From: Tetrahymena thermophila SB210
Lineage: Eukaryota > Ciliophora > Oligohymenophorea > Hymenostomatida > Tetrahymenidae
Direction: 5' to 3'
Assembly (NCBI RefSeq): GCF_000189635.1
Contig: NW_002476186.1
Location: 310,001 to 374,000 of the forward strand
DNA: 64,000 nt
This document shows, in pieces, positions 40,718-53,342 of the stretch (position 1 is the first letter of the stretch; each line of letters opens with the position of its first letter). The notes under the pieces were generated by a model. It was not told the origin of the DNA, did no database searches, and saw only the letters and a program-made list of their open reading frames with translations. A program made the translations under genes and the position numbers.

Positions 40718-42887
40718 ATGTCTAAAGTTACAAACAAGAGAAAGAACGATAAGTAGTTCAGTGAAATAGAAAAGCCTGCTGGCAAAAAGGTTTTCAATAA
40801 TGAAAAAAATGGTGCTAACAAAGGTGAAGGTTAGAAGAAGAATTTTAAGAACTTTAAGCAAAATGATAAATAAGAAAATGGATAAAAGACTGAGAAAAAG
40901 GCATCAAATTATAAATATAGTAAAGAAGGTAGACAATAAAACAAGGAAAAATAAGGTAAATAGGACAAGAAGGTTTTCAAAACAAAAGAGAAATTTGATA
41001 AAAAAACCAAAAAAATATATGCTGAAGGGGAAAATGAAGAAAACGATGGAAGTGGTATTCTTATCAGTGAAATAAATGTCAAAGTAAATAAAATACAAAG
41101 CAAAGATACTCCTTAAGAAGAAAAGGAAAAGTATATTGAGGAATATATTTCTAAATTATCTGGTGTCCTTAAGCAAATCGTTCATAAACGTGATGGTTCT
41201 AGATCAGTTTAAGCTTGTATCAAGAATGGAAGCGAAGAACAAAGAGAAAAAATATTTAATATTCTTTTAGATAGTAAAGAACTTGATGAAATCATTAAGA
41301 GTAAATATGGTCATTTTGTCGCTCTTCGTATGATCAAGTATTTGAAAAACAAAACTACCAAAGACAAATTGTTTGAAGTTATCAAAAAAAACGCTTTTTA
41401 CTTAGTTACTCACGTTGAAGGTGCTAAGGTCTTAGATAAATTTGTTATAAATAACGCCACTCCTGCCCAATTTAACACCCTTAAAAAATTATTCTCCAAC
41501 AAGCTTGAAACTGCTGCTAACCTTAAGCAAGAAGAAGCTATTGAAAATATTGCTGCTAAGATTATCGATAAGGGAAACCACGCCCCTCTTTTATCAAAAT
41601 ATATTCTCCACATTTCTCTTCCTATTTTAATTCCTGTTGAACGTGAAAAGGTAATTAATTAACTTATTTTAAAATAGCAGTATTTATTTTACCTAGTTAA
41701 AGCATTAGTTTTTAAGAAAATGGATAAACACGATATTTATTAATTATTCTTTATTAAATAGGTTATTGAATATCTCAGAGAAAAAATTTTAGATCTTGTT
41801 GATGATAAAGAAGGTATTAAGTTAGCTTTAGATGTCATAAATTATTCTACTCCTAAGGACAAAAAGCTTTTAGCTAAGAATTTAAAGGATCACATTTTTG
41901 AAATTATCAACAGTTAACACTCATAAGCATTCGTTATTATTATCAAGCTTCTTTTCTCATGGGATGATACAGTTTAAGCAAATAAAAGTATTTTGGCTGA
42001 ATTAAAGCCTAGATTAGATGAGCTTCTTCCTACTAAGAATGGTATTAGCTTTTTCTCAGCAATATTCTAGCCTAAGCACAATGCTTTGACATCTCTTGAG
42101 AAGGAAATTAAATTTACCACAAGGTATTTATTACTATTTTAAAATATATATTTTTATTCTAAGTTAAATTGGATAAAATAAATTAACAGCAAGAAGCCTC
42201 TCGAACAAAAGTTAAGTGAAGTCATTGAAAGTGTATTCGACGATTTAGTTAACTGTATACCAAAAATCCCTGAAGAATAATTATTTAAAGACTTTAATAC
42301 TTCCAGATTCTTATCAAGCATCATCAGACATATTTTCATTTGTAAATAATTTCATAAATTTAAATATAGTAGTTATAAAATTGTATCAATAAAATATTAG
42401 CCAAATAAGAAAAACATTATTAGTTTGCTTTTAACTTTGTAGACAAAATTTTAAAGGATGGCGAATAATTCTTGAGTTCTAACGATAAAAAGAAAAACTT
42501 CAATGATGAATGTCTTTTAAGTCACCACGATGCCCATAGAATTATGAAAAATATTATTTTAATTGTAAAAGAAGTAAAAGATGAATCCACAAAGGAAGCT
42601 ATTGTTAAAAAAATAAGCAATTTAACTAATTTGTTACTTAAGCATTTATCTACTGTCTTGTCTTCAAGAGCTACCTATCTCCTTGTTGCTTTAATAGAAA
42701 ATGATATTAATAAAAAGATGGTAAAGATATTATTTATTACTATTAAATTAACAAAAAAATATTTACAAACTAATTAATTTTAAATTAGGTTATAGATGCA
42801 GTTAAAAAGGACAAGACCCTCTTATAAAAATAAGGAGAAGATAATAAAGGTGCTACTTTGTTAAAAAGCCTTATTGCAGGATAATGA
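40718..42887 (+). CDS. PUM3: Puf6/PUM3-like Pumilio protein (ribosome biogenesis)
   Basis: Five exons, 607 residues: 40718-41650, 41762-42123, 42190-42341, 42443-42720, 42789-42887 (stop TGA 42885-42887). The first ~130 residues are very Lys/Asn/Gln-rich and basic, a typical nucleolar targeting region. Pumilio-type repeats follow (VHKRDGSRSVQACIKNGSEE, KYGHFVALRMIKYL, THVEGAKVLDKFV), then the C-terminal CPL helical region ending near IDAVKKDKTLLQKQGEDNKG. This pattern is that of Puf6/PUM3 (Penguin), a nucleolar protein binding pre-rRNA and helping 60S subunit assembly, not the sequence-specific PUF1-5 type. Codon use is richer in C/G-ending codons (GTC, ACC, CTC, AAG) than in the neighbours, which fits high expression. 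The length is close to the family's usual 600-650. Confidence 0.88.
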
Positions 42888-44057
42888 TTTAATTAAAAAA
42901 CACATGTATCTACTTATATGTATATAAATTATTTGTTTAAAATAATTTTTAATTATTTCAAAAATAAGCACTCTTACTTATTTAATATCTTCACAATTTA
43001 TTTATTTGTAGAAAAGCTTTTTCAAAATTAAATAGAAATATAAATTTTAATTTATTAGTGTTATTTACCAGCTTTATAAATTGTTCCTAAAATATTAAGC
43101 TTGATAATAAAGCTATTTATTTTTATTAAAATTTTAAATAAAACTTTATAAAAATTTCTTAATAAAATTGAGTAGATTTCTTTTGAAATTTTATTTTTTA
43201 GGCAAAATTTGTGATATATATAAAATAATCTAAAAGTAGACAATTTAAAGATATAAATTTTTTTAATTAAATAATTTATTTAACCAATTTTTTTTGTAAT
43301 AAATAATAAAATTCATCAAAAAATAATTAAAGAATATTCTTCTTTTGCAAACTGGTTTGTAAAATAAATTAAAGATGAATGAATGAATTTATGAATTTGT
43401 TTGAATATTCAAAAATTAATTTTTAAAATTTTGTAAAGACTAACTACTTTAAAAATAAGCTGAAAATAAATTAATTATTATTTTTTGTCTTAGATTGTAA
43501 AATAAATTTGTGAGAGACACATCAAGCAAGTATGTAGAATAAATCATTGTTTCGAGAAAATTTCTCGAATAATTCTTTTAAAATTGTTTTTCTATTTTAA
43601 TTTTAAAGGATTTCACAGTTTAAAGAAAAATTCTGGAAAGCAAAAGAATTTTTTAAGCGAAATTAAAAAATAGATTTCAACAATAAACATGTTAATTTAT
43701 GTGAAATGTGAAACTTAACATGAAAAAATATACCAGTTAAAAAAATGAACTTATTGAGAAGTTTACTTTTAAAATGCTTCTATTTTATATATTTTTTTTA
43801 GTGTTTATTATTCATCTATTTAAATAAATGATGCATTAAGTTAATTCTAATAATAACATTAAAGGTTATATTCATTTGTAAATATTGTAAGATTTTACTT
43901 TATTACCAATAATGAAAAAAATATGCATTTTTTTGTTTTAGGGAATAGTGCAAAAAGATTTATTATTAAAGTTAAACTCTAATTTATGCAGAATTGCTTA
44001 TAATATTAAAGAGTTAAATTAATCAAAGAAAGTTAGTGATAAATATTTTATCCAAAA
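42888..44057. other. Gene-free A/T-rich spacer
   Basis: About 1.17 kb between two plus-strand genes, almost entirely A/T with short AATAAA and TTTATTTA tracts. Nothing coding is visible on either strand. Confidence 0.7.
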
Positions 44058-46565
44058 ATGAGTATTGAAATTATAGATGCTAAGAGAGCTGCCCAAAGAA
44101 AAAGATAAATTGGATAACTTTTGAAGCAAATTCATAAGAGTTATACAGAAAATAGGAGTTTAAAAGAGGAATTCAACGTCATGTAAGCAGCAAAAAAAAT
44201 CATAATATCATTATGAAAATAGTGATTAAATATTAAAAGAAAAAATTTCTAAAGACGATAAATTGAATTTGAATTTGTTTCAAAGCAAAAGATATAAAAA
44301 TTTTCACCAAAATAAAATGAATTTAGCTTTTATTTCTATATTTTAATATAAAGATTAGAACCATATATAAGATAAAATGATGAAGCTTCATGTGCAGTTG
44401 TTGAAAGAAGAGAGCTAAGAGAAGATGAAGATGAGTGTATAGCCAAATTAAAAAAAGATGATGTAGCTGCAATTTTAGATATTATAAAAAAATTAAATCC
44501 TTAACTTGAAGAATAAAATTTGCCATTAAAGAAATTAAGTCTAAAATCTTGCACGTATATTTCATTTTTATCTAATTAATATTATAATAATTATATGTCT
44601 TTTTTCTTTTATTAATATATATTGATATAGCTAATATTTTCTAAAAAATAAATAGACTTCCACTTTCTGGTGAATCTATAGAATAGCTTGCTTAGTTTAT
44701 ATCTTCAATTCCATCTCTTGATTCCTTTACTTTAAGATTTATATGGTACGCGTTTTTGTATATTTATATATATTAGCTGTAAGCATTAATGCTAAATACA
44801 TAGATTAAATAATTTGATGTCTTTGTAGGATTTACTAATAAACTAAATATATTCACTTTACATAAATTTTAGTTCATTCTCTTTTATTCTAATAATAGGT
44901 GTGGTGTGAAAATGCCACCTAGATTTATTTTCTGCATAACCAAAATGGCACCCCAACTTAGAGAACTTTACTTGCACTTTGCGTTGTAATTAAAAAATTT
45001 ACAAACTTTTACTTTTCAATTAACAAAATGAACAAAAACTCTGGACTATTTATTTTACAAAATTTTAATTTTTTATAAATTATTGTTAAATATATGAAAA
45101 AAAGCAAACTATTTATTACAAATTTCAAATATTAATATTAGAAAACCAGATCTAGCAGAATAATGCATCAGTAATCTTGCTAAGGCTATAGATTCTTGTA
45201 GATTTTTAGAATCTTTAAATATTGATGGTATGGAGTGCGAAGGGATAACAAATAATTGCCTCTCTAAATTAGGAAAAATGACAAATAAATTAGAAAGTTT
45301 AAGAACATTTGTATTTAAATTAAGATCGTAAGAACTAATTCTATTTTGTATTTTTAATTTTAAATTAATTTTTCAAAATAGCTCATAATATATTGATGAA
45401 AAAGGAATTCAAGATTTTGGTACAGAATTTACTAAAACTAAATAGCTTACTCATTTAGAGCTTTCATTTTATTAGTAATTTTATTTTTTACTATTATTGT
45501 TTTTATTAAATAAGTTGTGTTACTCTTTCTGTTAACACTTCTAAAAGCTTATTTTATAAAATTCATTACTTAAAAATAAGAAAAAATAGTATTTATTAAA
45601 CAATAAATTAAAGTTTTTTGCTAAGCGCTATATTTTTTTTATAAACTAATTTCTTTCATTGAAATATAATATCTATTATAATTTATTTATTAATATATCT
45701 TACAGTTTCATTAATACATTCTCAAAGTAGAGCATGATTTCTTTAGGTAAAGCAATCTGTTAACAAACTGAGTTGCAAAGTCTAGTTCTAGATTTTTCAT
45801 GGTGTTCTGATATTGTTGATGAAGCAGCCTAAATTATAATTAGTTAAATTATGGATATAAATGATCTTAGAAGCTTGAATATAAATTTTTCAGGGTAAAT
45901 TAATTAAAATTATAATGTTATTAAATCAAAACTTTACATTTTTAAAACTAAGATCTACACGAATTACAGATTTAACTTTGTAATATATTGGATAGGCACT
46001 AAAATCAAATGATTAAATATCAAAATTGTTTTTATATTTTGGAAAGTAAATAACATTTGAAGAGAGAGAAAAATAAAATTTTTAAAATAAATTTTCAATA
46101 AAATAAATAGCTGTGAATCTTTTACCGATTAAGGTTTGTTTACTTTGAGTAAATATCTTGCAAAATGCACCAATCTATAAGAACTTACATTAGATTTTTC
46201 ATCGTAACATTTTATAAAATCCTTTGATATATATTAAATAAAATAAATTTATAAATTAGATGCTTTAGTATAACTGAGAGTGGGTTGGAATCTATTTGCT
46301 CAGTAATTCATAGTTTATATTTACTAGAAGATCTTTTTATATCTACTCACGAGTAAAGCTTGCTTTTTCATTATTTTTTCACTTAAATTATTCATATTTA
46401 TATAGTTTCTTATCGAACGAAATTTAAGATCTCATAAATTAAATGTAAGAAAAACTAAGAGAATCTGCACTTAGAAGAAAAAGCATAAATTTATCTCTCT
46501 TTGTTACTAATTAATACTCAACTTTACTTAAAAGAAAAGATGTTTTAAATGATTTAGCTTATTGA
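44058..46565 (+). CDS. LRR protein with phase-2 repeat exons (first copy)
   Basis: Ten exons, 438 residues: 44058-44182, 44354-44554, 44656-44745, 44899-44985, 45142-45327, 45382-45474, 45706-45894, 46111-46203, 46260-46352, 46406-46565; stop TGA 46563-46565. All nine introns are phase 2. Most internal exons are 87-93 nt, one repeat each; two are 186 and 189 nt and hold two repeats, as if an intron was lost. Repeats resemble the ribonuclease-inhibitor type, each ending LxxLxLxF before the splice, for example ELQSLVLDFSWCSDIVDEAA and NLQELTLDFS. The first ~100 residues are a charged helical leader (MSIEIIDAKRAAQRKRQ) and the last ~50 are basic. No signal peptide, membrane segment or catalytic domain. 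LRRs of this sort bind proteins; partner unknown. Confidence 0.85.
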
Positions 46566-46929
46566 TTTCAAGTAGAATTCATAAGTATTTTATGTTTTTG
46601 TATTATTTGAAAAATAAAATTAATTTAAACATTCTGAAAAGATATTCAAAAACTAATGGAATTAAATTAAAAGTAAAGCAAGTTAAATGAAAAAATTTAG
46701 TCAGTATATAAACAAAAATATAATAAAAATTTAGTTAACATAACACAGCAAAATAGTAAAATTTAAAGTATCTTTTTATATTTATTATTATAGTAATTCA
46801 AGTAAGCTACATGTTTTATTTTTTATTCAAGTTCATTTGAATACTTAAAATAAACTCAGAATTTATAAACAATAAAAATTTTAAGTGATAAATGCTCCTT
46901 ACTAAGATTGTTTTTTATATAGATCTCCC
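46566..46929. other. Convergent 3' intergenic region
   Basis: About 360 bp between the ends of two genes facing each other. A/T-rich, nothing recognisable beyond likely 3' untranslated sequence. Confidence 0.65.
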
Positions 46930-48204
46930 TCAGCTTTGGATATTTTCACAACAGAAAGTGATATCTTAGGATTTTAAAGTGCTCATGGCATCTGATTTCT
47001 GCATTTTGTTCCCTATCTTAGGTGTTATTTAATCTTTTGATTCCTAGCATTTGGACTCTACAGTTCTTGATCTCTCCGAATGCATGTCATAATTGTACTA
47101 GCTACGTTTAGGAGTACGGGCACGTTGTCTATCCTGGTTTTTCTTTTCTAAAATTTCTTAATGAATTTCAGGATATATTTCAGATTAAATGACTTATTTT
47201 TCAAATTTAGCAGTCGAAACAGTGTTCTAAGTATTGTCTTCTGTTCTTATTTTAAGTTTTTCTAGTAAATCAGTAATAATGTCATCCTTTTCTTAGAGCT
47301 TTTCCCTGAAAATATCCTCCTTTTCCTAAAATTTTTGTTCAATAACTTACTCAACCACTTGTTCTACAATTTACTTGATCTTTCTATCTTAATCGAAGTA
47401 TCTTTCTTTATCAGTATTAGATCTATTAGGGTTGTCTTAGTTTTTGCTTTAAGCTTGATTTTCGTAATTTTGATTTTAGTAGAACTTATTCTGCATATAC
47501 TGATTATCGTAATAATGTTAACCCTAATATTAAGGTTAAAACTTTTACTAATTGAAATGGTTTTGCTAAGGAGGATTTGAATAGCCCTAGAAAAATTCTC
47601 CTCTAGTAGGATTCATATTATTTTCGTAATTTCTGTTATTGGGATAGCTTTAAAAGTTGTTTTGCATATTCATTTAAGGTCTACAATAGTCCTTTTAGAA
47701 TTTATAAGAGTAGTTTCTTCTTTGAGGATTCTAGCCATGAGGAGCATTTATATTAAAATTTGGATTCTAGCCAGGAATTTAGTTCATCTAATTAGGATTC
47801 TAATTCATTTAATTTTAATTCTAGTTCATCGGATTTTGATTCTAGTTCATCTGATTTTGGTTTTAGTTCATTTAATTAGGATTTTGATTGATCTAGTTTG
47901 GATTTTGGTTCATCTAATTCTAATTTATCTAGTTATAATTTGTATTAATCTAATTAGAATTTTAATAACCAGACTCAGGCATCATGTTGACTTCCTTATC
48001 TATTTATGACTAGCCTGCTGGATTGTTCTCGCCTCTATAGTAAGGATTCTAGCTGTTATTGTTTTTAAGATTCTTATTGTTGTTTTACCTGTTCTTGTTG
48101 AAAAACTAAGAGGTGCTCTAGATTTACTGTTAAGACTGAGGATTATTAGGCTTTTTGGTGTTATTTGAACTCAAGATCTACTACAAATTATTTGTTTCTT
48201 GCAT
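46930..48204 (-). CDS. Asn/Gln/Met heptad-repeat protein with coiled-coil tail
   Basis: Single-exon minus-strand gene of 424 residues, ATG 48204-48202 to TGA 46932-46930. Under the ciliate code it starts MQETNNLQQILSSNNTKKP. Residues about 90-140 form a tandem seven-residue repeat, NQMNQNP/NQMNQNQ, about seven copies, followed by a Tyr/Asn/Gln/Arg-rich section (RNYENNMNPTRG, FYQNQNYENQ). Residues about 255-310 form a charged coiled coil (QIVEQVVEQVIEQKFQEKED). The end is basic and Ser/Arg-rich (RARTPKRSQYNYD). The composition is prion-like and suggests a condensate or granule scaffold; this is inference. No known domain. It is divergent from the taxilin-like gene, 553 bp away. Confidence 0.82.
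47782..47928 (-). repeat. 21-nt minisatellite encoding NQMNQNx heptads
   Basis: Seven tandem copies of a 21-nt unit, seen on the plus strand as variants of TTCATCTAATTCTAATTTAT-like units (CATCTGATTTTG, CATTTAATTTTAA). Differences between copies are mostly at glutamine codon positions (CAA, TAA, TAG swapping), so the protein repeat is better conserved than the DNA. Lies inside the Asn/Gln/Met-rich gene. Confidence 0.8.
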
Positions 48205-48757
48205 TTAAAAAAAATCTTTTTAAAGTCACTCTATATTAAATTTATTTATTTTTAATAAATAATATCAACAGAAAAAGATTTGTTTGTTTTTTGAGATCAA
48301 TATGCTACAATCAATTTAGCTAAAATGTAATTAATAGATTAAATAATTCTAATAACTAATTTTTGCTACACCTATAAATAAATAAATTAATTAATTAGCT
48401 TGGATATAGAAAATTCAAATATTAAATAGATAAATAAAAAAATTAATTAATTAATAAATAACACCTAAAAAAAAGAATTTCTTGATTTTTCTTTAACATA
48501 TTCTAATATTTTAAAGATATTTTAAATATCTAATTTTTTATATGTTATTTATATTGAAATAATGATATTTATTAACTTTGATTTCTTTAATTTAATTTAA
48601 TTATTTTAACACTTATTATTAATATTAACTTTTATAAATTAGTGTCAATTAATTTTTTGAATTTTTAAAGATAAAGTATTTAAAAAAAGGAGAAACAAAT
48701 ATCTTATTAAAAAAGAGTTAATTTCTAACTAAAAAAACTTCGCAATTTCTTAGATAA
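48205..48757. other. Divergent intergenic region
   Basis: About 550 bp separating two genes read in opposite directions, so both promoters must fit here. A/T-rich with TTAATTAATTAA-type tracts; no motif can be named. Confidence 0.65.
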
Positions 48758-50258
48758 ATGTCAAAACAAATTAATTAAGACCACCTTTAACAAATATAGG
48801 CTTTCATTAATAAGCAAGTAACTGGTTCATCAGTACCTATCGAAACAGAAGCAGAGATGAAAGAAGTTAGTATTGAATTGTTTTATTTTTGATTTATGAA
48901 AAAGATAAACTAAGAAAATATTTATTTCAAAAAATAGGAAAGCTATTTTAGAATGCCCAAAATTTATTAGCATTATTCATAAAAGAAGCCAACACAGCAG
49001 AAAAAAGAACCTAATTATTTTAGGCTTTTGAGAATTTAGTAAAAAATTAAGTTTTATTCTTTAGTATTTATTGTATTTTAAATATAATTATAGACAGAAA
49101 TAGCTATTAAATATGAAGAATAAATTAATTAATTGAAATTCAATAACAGCATCTTAAAAGATGATACAGAGAGAAGTAAAATAAAATATTTAAAATAATT
49201 TGGCATTTTTTAATTGAATTTTTTATATAGCCTCTTAGGAAAATATGAGATTAAGTGAATTGAAAGAGAAATACAATCATGTTTGCAAAGAAATTGGTGA
49301 TGCAGTTAACTAAATTAAAAAAACAAACAAATTAATGGTTGAATAGGAAGAAACACAAAGATTGCAACTTGTTGAAAATTTTGAAAACTCTTTAAAAGGT
49401 AAAATTTTTACATAATTTCAATATTGCATCTTTAAATCATTAAATTAAAACAAAATAGATATCACTTCAAAGATAGATGAATAAGATAAGGAAAGGGAGG
49501 AAAAAGAAAAGGAAAACAATTAGTAAAAAATAAAAAATACAGTTAAAATTTTGATTTCATATCTTATTAAAATTTAGGCTCAAGGAGTAATTAAAATAAC
49601 TCATTTCAGAGTATGAAGAAAAGGAAAAAACTTATCTCTCAGGACTTGAAGAAAAAGGTTTATTAAATATTCATTTTTAGCTAATTTTAAAATTTTAAAA
49701 TAAACTTCAAAAGATGGTTAATTTAAGGGCAAAGTAGAGGAATTTATGAATCAAATAAAATCTGTTGAAACTGAAGCACATCAAGCTCTCTAACTTAGAT
49801 CTGAATTAAACTAGCTAGCCCAAAGTGAAACTGAAAAGAAACTTAAAATCGCTATCTATCAAAAGAGAACAGGAGATCTTGTAGATAGTATTAAAAAAAC
49901 TAACTCCACAGTTACTTAATTAAAAGAAACTTTATTAAAGGTATTTAAAAATATGAAGATTCAATAAATTAAAACAAATATTTTAAACAATAATTTAGAT
50001 GTACTGGAAATAGTAAAAGCTTTAAAAGCAACAAGAATAGCTTGTATCTCATTCATAAAAAGGAGAAGCTCTATTATTGACTTTCATTAAAAAAGTAATT
50101 GCATAAAATCACTAAATTAATTTTCAATTGTAAAAATTTAATTTTTATTAAAATAGAATTAAGATGTTGAAGATTAAATAAACGAAGTAAAATCAAAGAA
50201 AGAAGTTATGAAATAAAAAATTCAAGAAATACAATCTAAAATAAAAGCTCTTGCATGA
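48758..50258 (+). CDS. Taxilin-like coiled-coil protein
   Basis: Nine exons, 344 residues: 48758-48865, 48943-49050, 49094-49175, 49231-49398, 49459-49522, 49578-49657, 49714-49940, 49999-50094, 50157-50258 (stop TGA 50256-50258). After about 70 residues the protein is one long coiled coil with the taxilin layout: LSELKEKYNHVCKEIGDA, a KTNKLMVEQEETQRLQL stretch, a central EYEEKEKTYLSGLEEKD block, then IAIYQKRTGDLVDSIKKTNS, equivalent to the conserved YxxKxxEFQxTLxKSNE core. Taxilins bind syntaxins and act in vesicle traffic or at centrosomal/ciliary structures. Intron phases are mixed, unlike the LRR genes on either side. Other long coiled-coil families could look similar, so the family call is moderate; the gene model itself is firm. 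Confidence 0.75.
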
Positions 50259-51062
50259 AATATTTGCAGATATCTAAACTGTCAAATTGATATTATTTAA
50301 ATTTATAAATTAATTAATGTATTTATTTTATAGACAAGTATGATTTAACCAGTTAAATTATTAACAGCAGCTTATTTCAATTTTAACATTCATTAAAATA
50401 AATTATTTTACCAGTTTATGATTAAAGCTAAATTATTTTACTATTTTATTATTAAAGCTAAATAATTCAAATAAAAATAATAACTAACAATAAACAAAAA
50501 ACTAAAATTTATATTATCATCTTTGAACCCTAACATGTAACCCATAATTTAGAATATTGAAATTTTTCGAAATTTGTATCTAAATAAATGATGATAATAA
50601 TATAATTTTTAAATAATTAGTAAATCATATCAATAAAAATATTTTATTAGTTAATTAATTTAAATTGTAAAGAATTAAAAAATGAAAAAAAAAAGAAAAT
50701 ATTTAAAATTTAATCACAAATAAAAAAATTAAATTTAATAGAAGTAGTAATATATAAAAAGAATAGAAGGAAAAATTCATAAGTTTAATGTTATTTATCA
50801 AAAAAGTTAAATCAAAAAAGTGAAATTATAACTATAAGTTTATATATTTTAATATAGCAGTTATTTTTGTATGTAATATAGTAGTTTTAACTATTATCAA
50901 GTATTTTCATCATTATTTTCTATTTATAAAGTAATTTGCTTACTGGCTTACCAATAGTATAGAATATTTGTTTGCATTTTTGTTCTTTTTTTTTCAAATT
51001 TAAACAACAATTTTTTGGATATATTTTTTCATAAGTAATGTATTTTGCTTGTTATGTTTGTG
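50259..51062. other. Convergent 3' intergenic region
   Basis: About 800 bp between the ends of two genes facing each other; A/T-rich with a T-rich stretch near 50960-51060 close to the minus-strand gene's end. No coding-like frame. Confidence 0.65.
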
Positions 51063-52420
51063 TCATAAGTATAGATCACAAAAGATAAAGTTGGGGTGGT
51101 AGTGCATTTCAGGGGAACAAAGAAAAGAGAAAAAAAGACCTACATTTGCAAGGTCATTAATCTAGTGTAAGCACTATTCAATACATGGACGCAAATATTG
51201 GTACCAAAACTGAAGTTGGATTCCTGATAAAATAAATTTTCTAATTTAAAATGAATTTTCTATCACAATCTTAGCTAAGAATAATTAAGATTGATTGTCC
51301 ATAGTACAATTAGAAAGTTAAATATCTAAAATACTGAGACTACGATTGTTTGAAATTAGATTTCTTACCTGTTAAACGACATCTAAGTTGAATTTTACTC
51401 TCGATATGCTAACTTTGAGACGTTCTAATGAGTTTATTGTTAAAGCGCCAAAGAATTATGATAAACCTTGCTCATCAAAATCGTTTCTCATTAGATCAAG
51501 CTCTAAGAATTTTAGTTTCTAATAAACAGTGAAAATCTTACCCATCTAAAAAAGACCCTAATTGGTCAAATTATTTATTGAAAAATTTAAATAAAGTTAG
51601 GTTAGACGTCTTGCATTTTCCGCTATTGATTTCGTTATTTTAGCTATTGGAATATCACCTAATTAATTAGAGTGAACATTAATCTTAAGTTTCTTTAGAT
51701 TCTAGTTCTGTAGCAGGATTTTGACTAAATTCTATTCTAAAAGTTCTCCACCTTTCGAACCGATGTTAGTCCCCGCTATAGACAGCTCTAAAGATTCTAG
51801 ACTATTTAATGTGCTCAGTCCTTCACCTATGCTTTTTGCCCTAATTATTCCTAAATTCTAATCATACTCTTTTGAAATTTATAAAATAATTTAGGTAAAT
51901 AGGTTGTCTTTAGTTATCAAAAAAAAAGAAAAAAAATACATTCTTTGAGAGTGCTAACATCAATACAAAGTTTGCTAACATTTTGCAATTAAGATAAAGC
52001 TATTTTTAGATCTTCACAACCCTGCTAATTGATTTCAATATGATAAAAAAGAAAGCGAAGTTTTTTTAATGTAAGTGAAAGTGATTAACATATTTATAAA
52101 ATTTCTGTCATTTCAGAATCTTCTCGGACATTTAGTAGCTGTAAATCAAGCTCTGACAACCTGGAAAGGCAAGATATTGCCTTTAGAATAGCCTTTGTGT
52201 CAGCGCAGCCCAAGGAATGAGCATCGATTAAAAGGCCATACTGCTCCATTTGGGTTTATTCTTACAAAACAGAAGCAATAAACTGGGCCTTATATTGAGA
52301 GTAATCATCAATGTGCATTCTTACATTCCTTTAGTCCTTTATTAACTCACGAAAGGAGTTTACATTACTGTGGTCAAGAAATATGATTGCCTAGTCTGTT
52401 TGATTCTCAATCTCCATCAT
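51063..52420 (-). CDS. LRR protein with a single intron
   Basis: Two exons on the minus strand, 428 residues: 52420-51940 and 51868-51063; stop TGA 51065-51063. The start has two adjacent ATGs; the first is used here. Repeats have the ribonuclease-inhibitor-like LRR pattern, such as RLTQLYLNFSINNLTNQGLF, KLKFLELDLMRNDFDEQGLS and LERLKVSISRV, spaced by about 28-31 residues. The N-terminal ~60 residues are not LRR. The protein has no signal peptide, membrane helix or catalytic domain. Its coding DNA is less A/T-biased than the flanking LRR genes and it lacks their one-repeat-per-exon structure, so it is either an intron-poor relative (for example through an mRNA-derived copy) or a separate older LRR gene. 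Function unknown. Confidence 0.85.
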
Positions 52421-53342
52421 TATATTAAATTTTATATTTTTACTGCAAATCAGTTTAATTAATTATAACAGAATATTTTAAAAATTCAAATATATGCAAT
52501 TATATGAATTAATAATGTTAATAGCTTAGCTAGATAGCTTTGTTGGCCAATAATTATTAAATTAATCTTTGAATTTTTAATTAATTTAAAATAAATTTTA
52601 CTGAACTTCTTTTTCCTCTACCTTCCAGTCAGTATTATATTTAAAAATAAATTAATTGATGAAATTAATATTTAATATTCAATAACATATTTTAAAGTTT
52701 AATTAGAAATGTTTTTTTAAAAAATAAATATAAAATAATTTAATTGAGATTCTTCCAATTTCAATCAAATAAAATAACAATAATAAATAATAAAGATTTT
52801 ATAGTAACTTCTGAAATTAATAATTTTTTAATTCTGATAATAATCATTAAATTAAACTAATAATAATATCTCTACCTTATCACAAAAAAAATTTCACAAA
52901 ATCTTGAGTTAAAAAATTTATTCCAAAAATTATTAGTTTATTATGAATTATTATTTTAAAAAATTTTTTACATATTTGAACTTATTTCGTTTTACAATTA
53001 TTATTATATTTAATAAAATTATTCTATTTATAATAGTTTTTCTTTATTAAAAAATTAATCTCTTTTTGATTTTTTGATGAGAATTTTAATAAAAGTAATG
53101 AAAAAATTTAAATTTTTCTAAAATATTTAAAGGATTAAAATTATTTAAAATATTTGTTTTTTATTGATTAGTAATTGGTAAGTAAAATATAAATTAATAA
53201 ATAGAATAAATTAAAGCTTTTTAAAATCATTAAAAAAACGGATACCGTTGAACAAACACCTTTACTCTCTTTTTATTTATTAAACAAAATAGTTATTTGT
53301 TAAAATTTATTTAATTAAAAAATTAACTAAAAATTAATACAA
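52421..53342. other. Divergent intergenic region between two LRR genes
   Basis: About 920 bp between LRR genes read in opposite directions. A/T-only sequence with many A and T runs; both promoters must lie here. No named motif is visible. Confidence 0.65.

Noticed and set aside
40595-41103. Minus- and plus-strand small frames over the start of the PUM3-like gene
   Set aside because: Shadows of the Lys-rich N-terminus in other frames; only the 40718 frame continues into Pumilio repeats.
47335-48009. Plus-strand hydrophobic frames opposite the Asn/Gln/Met gene
   Set aside because: They are antisense shadows: Gln/Asn-rich codons read backwards give Leu/Ile/Val. The minus-strand frame is longer, starts well and ends at TGA.
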